Part shown: piece by piece, positions 61,076 to 64,000 of the stretch
Layout of the letters: the number at the start of each line of letters is the position of its first letter
Position numbering within the stretch: position 1 is the stretch's first letter
NCBI GenBank assembly: GCA_964607675.1
Contig: CAZSLC010000001.1
Location: forward strand, 109,401-173,400
Direction: 5' to 3'
DNA from: CAZSLC01 sp964607675
GTDB taxonomy: Bacteria > Bacteroidota > Bacteroidia > Bacteroidales > UBA932
DNA: 64,000 nt
Made by a program: the position numbers and the translations under genes
The notes under the pieces: generated by a model
Database searches by the model: none
What the model saw: only the letters and a program-made list of their open reading frames with translations
Told to the model about the DNA's origin: nothing

Positions 61076-62596
61076 ATGTCGAGAAAGAAAAATATAAAAG
61101 AGATCATCGAAAATGTTTTGATTGAACAAGTGGCTGCCGAAGGGAATGCTTTAGCACACATTGATGGTAAAGTATTATTTGTCCCTCAGGTTATCCCTGG
61201 GGATATTGTAAATGTGCGGATTCTTCGTAAACGCAGCGGTTTTATGGAGGGTTTTCCAGTTGAAATTGTGACCCCTTCTCCAGATCGTATTGCCCCATTC
61301 TGCGAACATTATGGAGATTGCGGTGGTTGCAAATGGCAGCCTCTTCCTTATCATTTGCAGCTCAAATATAAACAGCAACAGGTGGTTGATCAGCTCCAAA
61401 GGATTGGAAAAATCGAGTTTGGAGAGACTTCTCAAGGGAAAACGACACTTCTGCCAATTGTAGGTTCCGAAAATACTACCCAATATCGTAATAAATTGGA
61501 ATACACTTTCTCTGACCGTAGATGGCTTCAAACTGGGGAAGACCCATCTCTCTTATTTGACCCTCCGACTCCTCTTGATCCTGCAGATTTTAAGGGGGGG
61601 ATTTTCCCTCGCAATCTCCGAGGTGGGTATTCATCTATTAATGGAAATAGTGCAGGCTATGGCCTTGGATTTCATATTGTTGGTGCTTTTGATAAAGTGC
61701 TTGATATCCATCGTTGTCACCTTCAACCAGAGCCTACAAATGAGATTCGTCTTTTTATTAAGCGTTATGCAATTGAACATGGTCTCTCATTTTTTAATCT
61801 GAGGGAACAAAAGGGACTTCTTCGCACAATTGTAGTGAGAAACAATAGTGCATCAGAGGTCATGCTTACAGTAGTTTTTGGAGAAAATAATCCTAATATT
61901 CCCCTATTAGAGAGTATCAGAAGCCAATTTCCACAAATAAAATCGCTCAATTATGTGATAAATCAAAAAATGAATGATGCTATTGGAGATCTTGATGTGG
62001 TCAATTTTAGTGGAGAGGATGCAATTTATGAGGAAATGGAGGGTTTGAATTTTAAGATAGGGCCTAAATCTTTCTACCAAACAAACTCTAATCAAGCATA
62101 TAAACTCTACTCCATTGTGCGTCAATTTGCTGATTTTAAGGGATATGAGCGAGTGTATGATCTATATACTGGCACAGGGACCATCGCCCTATTCATTGCT
62201 CGCAATGTTGCCTCTGTGATAGGGATAGAATATGTCCCTGAAGCTATTGAAGATGCCAAAATAAATGCATTGAACAATGGCATCGATAATTGTGATTTTT
62301 ATGCTGGAGATATGAAAGATATCTTGACGTCTGACTTTATCTCACAAAATGGAGGTGCACCAGATGTTGTTATCCTCGATCCTCCTCGTGCTGGGTTGCA
62401 TCCTGACGTAATTAAAGTGTTGCTTGAGGTAAAGCCTTCTAAAATAGTGTATGTAAGCTGTAATACTGCTACACAAGCTCGAGATATTTTAGCCCTATCT
62501 GCCCTATATGATGTCGAAAAAGTGCAGCCAGTGGATATGTTTCCACATACACATCATATAGAGAATGTAGCTTTATTGAATCTTTTAAATAATTGA
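61076..62596 (+). CDS. rlmD: 23S rRNA (uracil-C5)-methyltransferase, RlmD type
   Basis: A 506-residue class I methyltransferase. The TRAM domain covers the first 65 residues. A 4Fe-4S motif CX5CGGC (CEHYGDCGGC) follows, as in RumA/RlmD. The SAM domain has YDLYTGTGTIALF, and the catalytic block is ILDPPRAGLHP with the Cys in YVSCNTATQ. It methylates U1939 (or U747) of 23S rRNA. I chose the ATG at 61076 from the promoter position; the ATG at 61058 (six residues longer) is the alternative. It is followed after 4 bases by mnmE. Confidence 0.88.
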   Translation: MSRKKNIKEIIENVLIEQVAAEGNALAHIDGKVLFVPQVIPGDIVNVRILRKRSGFMEGFPVEIVTPSPDRIAPFCEHYGDCGGCKWQPLPYHLQLKYKQQQVVDQLQRIGKIEFGETSQGKTTLLPIVGSENTTQYRNKLEYTFSDRRWLQTGEDPSLLFDPPTPLDPADFKGGIFPRNLRGGYSSINGNSAGYGLGFHIVGAFDKVLDIHRCHLQPEPTNEIRLFIKRYAIEHGLSFFNLREQKGLLRTIVVRNNSASEVMLTVVFGENNPNIPLLESIRSQFPQIKSLNYVINQKMNDAIGDLDVVNFSGEDAIYEEMEGLNFKIGPKSFYQTNSNQAYKLYSIVRQFADFKGYERVYDLYTGTGTIALFIARNVASVIGIEYVPEAIEDAKINALNNGIDNCDFYAGDMKDILTSDFISQNGGAPDVVILDPPRAGLHPDVIKVLLEVKPSKIVYVSCNTATQARDILALSALYDVEKVQPVDMFPHTHHIENVALLNLLNN

Positions 62597-62600
62597 TAAT

Positions 62601-64000
62601 ATGGAATTTCCAATTTGTGCACAAGCTACTCCCCAAGGAGCTGGGGCAATAGCGGTAATTAGATTGTCAGGAGAAGGTGTGATTGATATATTAAATACTG
62701 TATTTAAACCAGTTAGTGACTTTGATTTAAGTAGTACTAAAACTCATAAACTAAGATTTGGTACCATCTTAAATGGAGATGAAATCATTGATGAGGTGCT
62801 TATTTCAATTTTCAGAGCCCCCCACTCCTACACTGGTGAAGATGGAGCAGAAATATCATGCCATGGCTCTGATTATATTGTTCAGGATATAATGCGACTC
62901 CTCATTTCTAAAGGGATCAAATTGGCACAACCAGGTGAATTTACAAAGAGAGCATTCCTTAATGGTAAGTTGGATCTTGCCCAGGCAGAGGCAGTTGCAG
63001 ACCTTATTGCAAGTGAAACTAAAGCTGCGCACGATGTTGCTATGCACCAAATGAAAGGTGGATTTTCCAACGAACTCTCCAAAATGAGGGGAGAAATTTT
63101 GGATATAGTCTCTCTGATGGAGTTAGAACTTGATTTTAGCGAAGAAGAAGTTGAGTTTGCAGATAGAAAACAACTTAAAGATCTTATAGATAAAGTAATG
63201 AAACATATCTCGAAACTTATTGATTCTTTTACTTTAGGTAATGTTATTAAAAATGGTGTACCAGTGGCTATTGTTGGTGCTACAAATACTGGTAAAAGCA
63301 CACTTCTCAATACCCTTTCAGGAGAAGATAGGGCTATTGTTTCAGATATTGATGGCACAACGAGAGATACTATCGAAGAGATTATAAATATTGATGGCAT
63401 TCCATTTAGGTTTATAGATACTGCAGGGATCCGTAATACTACTGAGACTATTGAGATCATTGGGATTGAAAGGACCTTCTCAAAGATGCAGCAGGCAAGC
63501 GTGATAATAATGATGCTTGATGCCCAACGGCCAGAAAATATTGAAAAGAGTATTCATACATTGTCTACAAGACTTTCTGATACAATTGATCAACAAATAA
63601 TTATCTTGATAAATAAGATTGATTGTGTCAATGATCATGGAAAGTTAATTAAAATAGCAGAGGGAGCTGCCACCAAAACAGGGCTCCACTCCTATTCAAT
63701 TTTGCCCATTTCAGCCAAAAATGGTGTTGGAGTTGAGCAACTCACCTCTCTGCTTATTTCGTCCCGCAAATCGCTTAAAAATGGCACTAATGAGACTATG
63801 GTGACCAACCTTAGACACTTTGAGGCACTTAAAGAGGCAAAATCATCCCTCGAAAGGGTCATCGAAGGACTAAATACTACCCTTCCCACCGACCTCCTCT
63901 CTCAAGATATACGTGAAGCCCTCTATCACATCGGCTCCATTACAGGAGAAATAGCCACCGAAGAAATCTTAGGAAACATATTTCGGAAGTTTTGCATCGG
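62601..64000 (+). CDS. mnmE: tRNA modification GTPase MnmE (3' end beyond the window)
   Basis: An open frame of 466 codons from ATG 62601 to the window end, reading MEFPICAQATPQGAGAIAVI at the N-terminus. The G domain has GATNTGKST (P-loop), DGTTRDT (switch), DTAGIR and NKID. The window cuts it at FCIG, so only the terminal Lys and stop of the family's FCIGK ending are missing. With MnmG it forms the 5-carboxymethylaminomethyl group of wobble uridine in tRNA. The ATG lies 4 bases after the upstream stop, suggesting co-transcription. The frame is unbroken. Confidence 0.95.
   Translation, partial: MEFPICAQATPQGAGAIAVIRLSGEGVIDILNTVFKPVSDFDLSSTKTHKLRFGTILNGDEIIDEVLISIFRAPHSYTGEDGAEISCHGSDYIVQDIMRLLISKGIKLAQPGEFTKRAFLNGKLDLAQAEAVADLIASETKAAHDVAMHQMKGGFSNELSKMRGEILDIVSLMELELDFSEEEVEFADRKQLKDLIDKVMKHISKLIDSFTLGNVIKNGVPVAIVGATNTGKSTLLNTLSGEDRAIVSDIDGTTRDTIEEIINIDGIPFRFIDTAGIRNTTETIEIIGIERTFSKMQQASVIIMMLDAQRPENIEKSIHTLSTRLSDTIDQQIIILINKIDCVNDHGKLIKIAEGAATKTGLHSYSILPISAKNGVGVEQLTSLLISSRKSLKNGTNETMVTNLRHFEALKEAKSSLERVIEGLNTTLPTDLLSQDIREALYHIGSITGEIATEEILGNIFRKFCI

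Noticed and set aside
1..64000. Search by eye for tRNA, rRNA, CRISPR arrays, insertion sequences, prophage and toxin-antitoxin genes
   Set aside because: I found none: the window is almost fully occupied by conserved metabolic and housekeeping genes, with no repeat array or transposase.

Overview
The window is an AT-rich chromosomal segment of an anaerobic member of the Bacteroidota, most likely order Bacteroidales. The evidence is the repeated TAnnTTTG(C) -7 promoter element upstream of operon heads, the near absence of Shine-Dalgarno sequences, PorT-type and TamA-type envelope proteins with Bacteroidota-style signal peptides, a fused NagB/PIG-L protein, and a PPi-type phosphofructokinase. 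Coding density is very high. I see no rRNA, tRNA, CRISPR array, insertion sequence or prophage, and no gene-free stretch longer than about 130 bases.

Region 1 (1-2877): the end of an M28-like membrane peptidase, a PlsC-like acyltransferase and, convergently, an MscS channel. Region 2 (2971-17135, + strand): one compact operon for lysine fermentation, atoD-kal-kce-kdd-kamA-kamB-kamC-kamD-kamE-atoA-crt-hbd-bcd-etfB-etfA. Lysine is isomerised by KamA and KamDE (kept active by the putative reactivase KamBC), oxidised by Kdd, cleaved with acetyl-CoA by Kce to acetoacetate and 3-aminobutyryl-CoA, deaminated by Kal to crotonyl-CoA and reduced by Bcd-EtfAB to butyryl-CoA. AtoDA then moves CoA from butyryl-CoA to acetoacetate. 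Crt and Hbd interconvert crotonyl-CoA and acetoacetyl-CoA for redox balance. Thiolase and a lysine transporter are not in the window.

Region 3 (17207-25615, - strand): the most unusual block. A MarR-type regulator heads a tightly overlapping operon with five heterodisulfide-reductase-like genes (HdrC, HdrB, a short HdrA, a second HdrC, and one polypeptide joining a membrane cytochrome b domain, two 4Fe-4S clusters and two CCG domains), followed without a break by cysteate synthase and a SulP anion transporter. Cysteate synthase uses sulfite. A quinone-linked Hdr-like complex that makes or handles sulfite for cysteate (for example for sulfonolipids) is an attractive but unproven reading. This operon and the lysine operon converge on one hairpin terminator.

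Region 4 (25680-35988): a Ca/Na-antiporter-like protein, carB (with an apparent frameshift in an A8 run) and carA, a C69 dipeptidase, NfeD, IspG and a PorT-like barrel. Region 5 (35985-45730, - strand): a run ligA-fprA-yihY-hydG-relA/spoT-lipoprotein-porT-ispG, combining DNA ligation, O2/NO detoxification, [FeFe]-hydrogenase maturation, stringent response and isoprenoid synthesis. Region 6 (45811-52342, + strand): PPi-phosphofructokinase, GH13 amylase and a secreted hydrolase, then rmlB-rmlA-rmlC. Region 7 (52323-64000): an RNA methyltransferase and arginine decarboxylase, TamA-like barrel, NagB/PIG-L fusion, KdsA, RarA, an RlmD-type methyltransferase and mnmE, cut by the window end just before its last residues.
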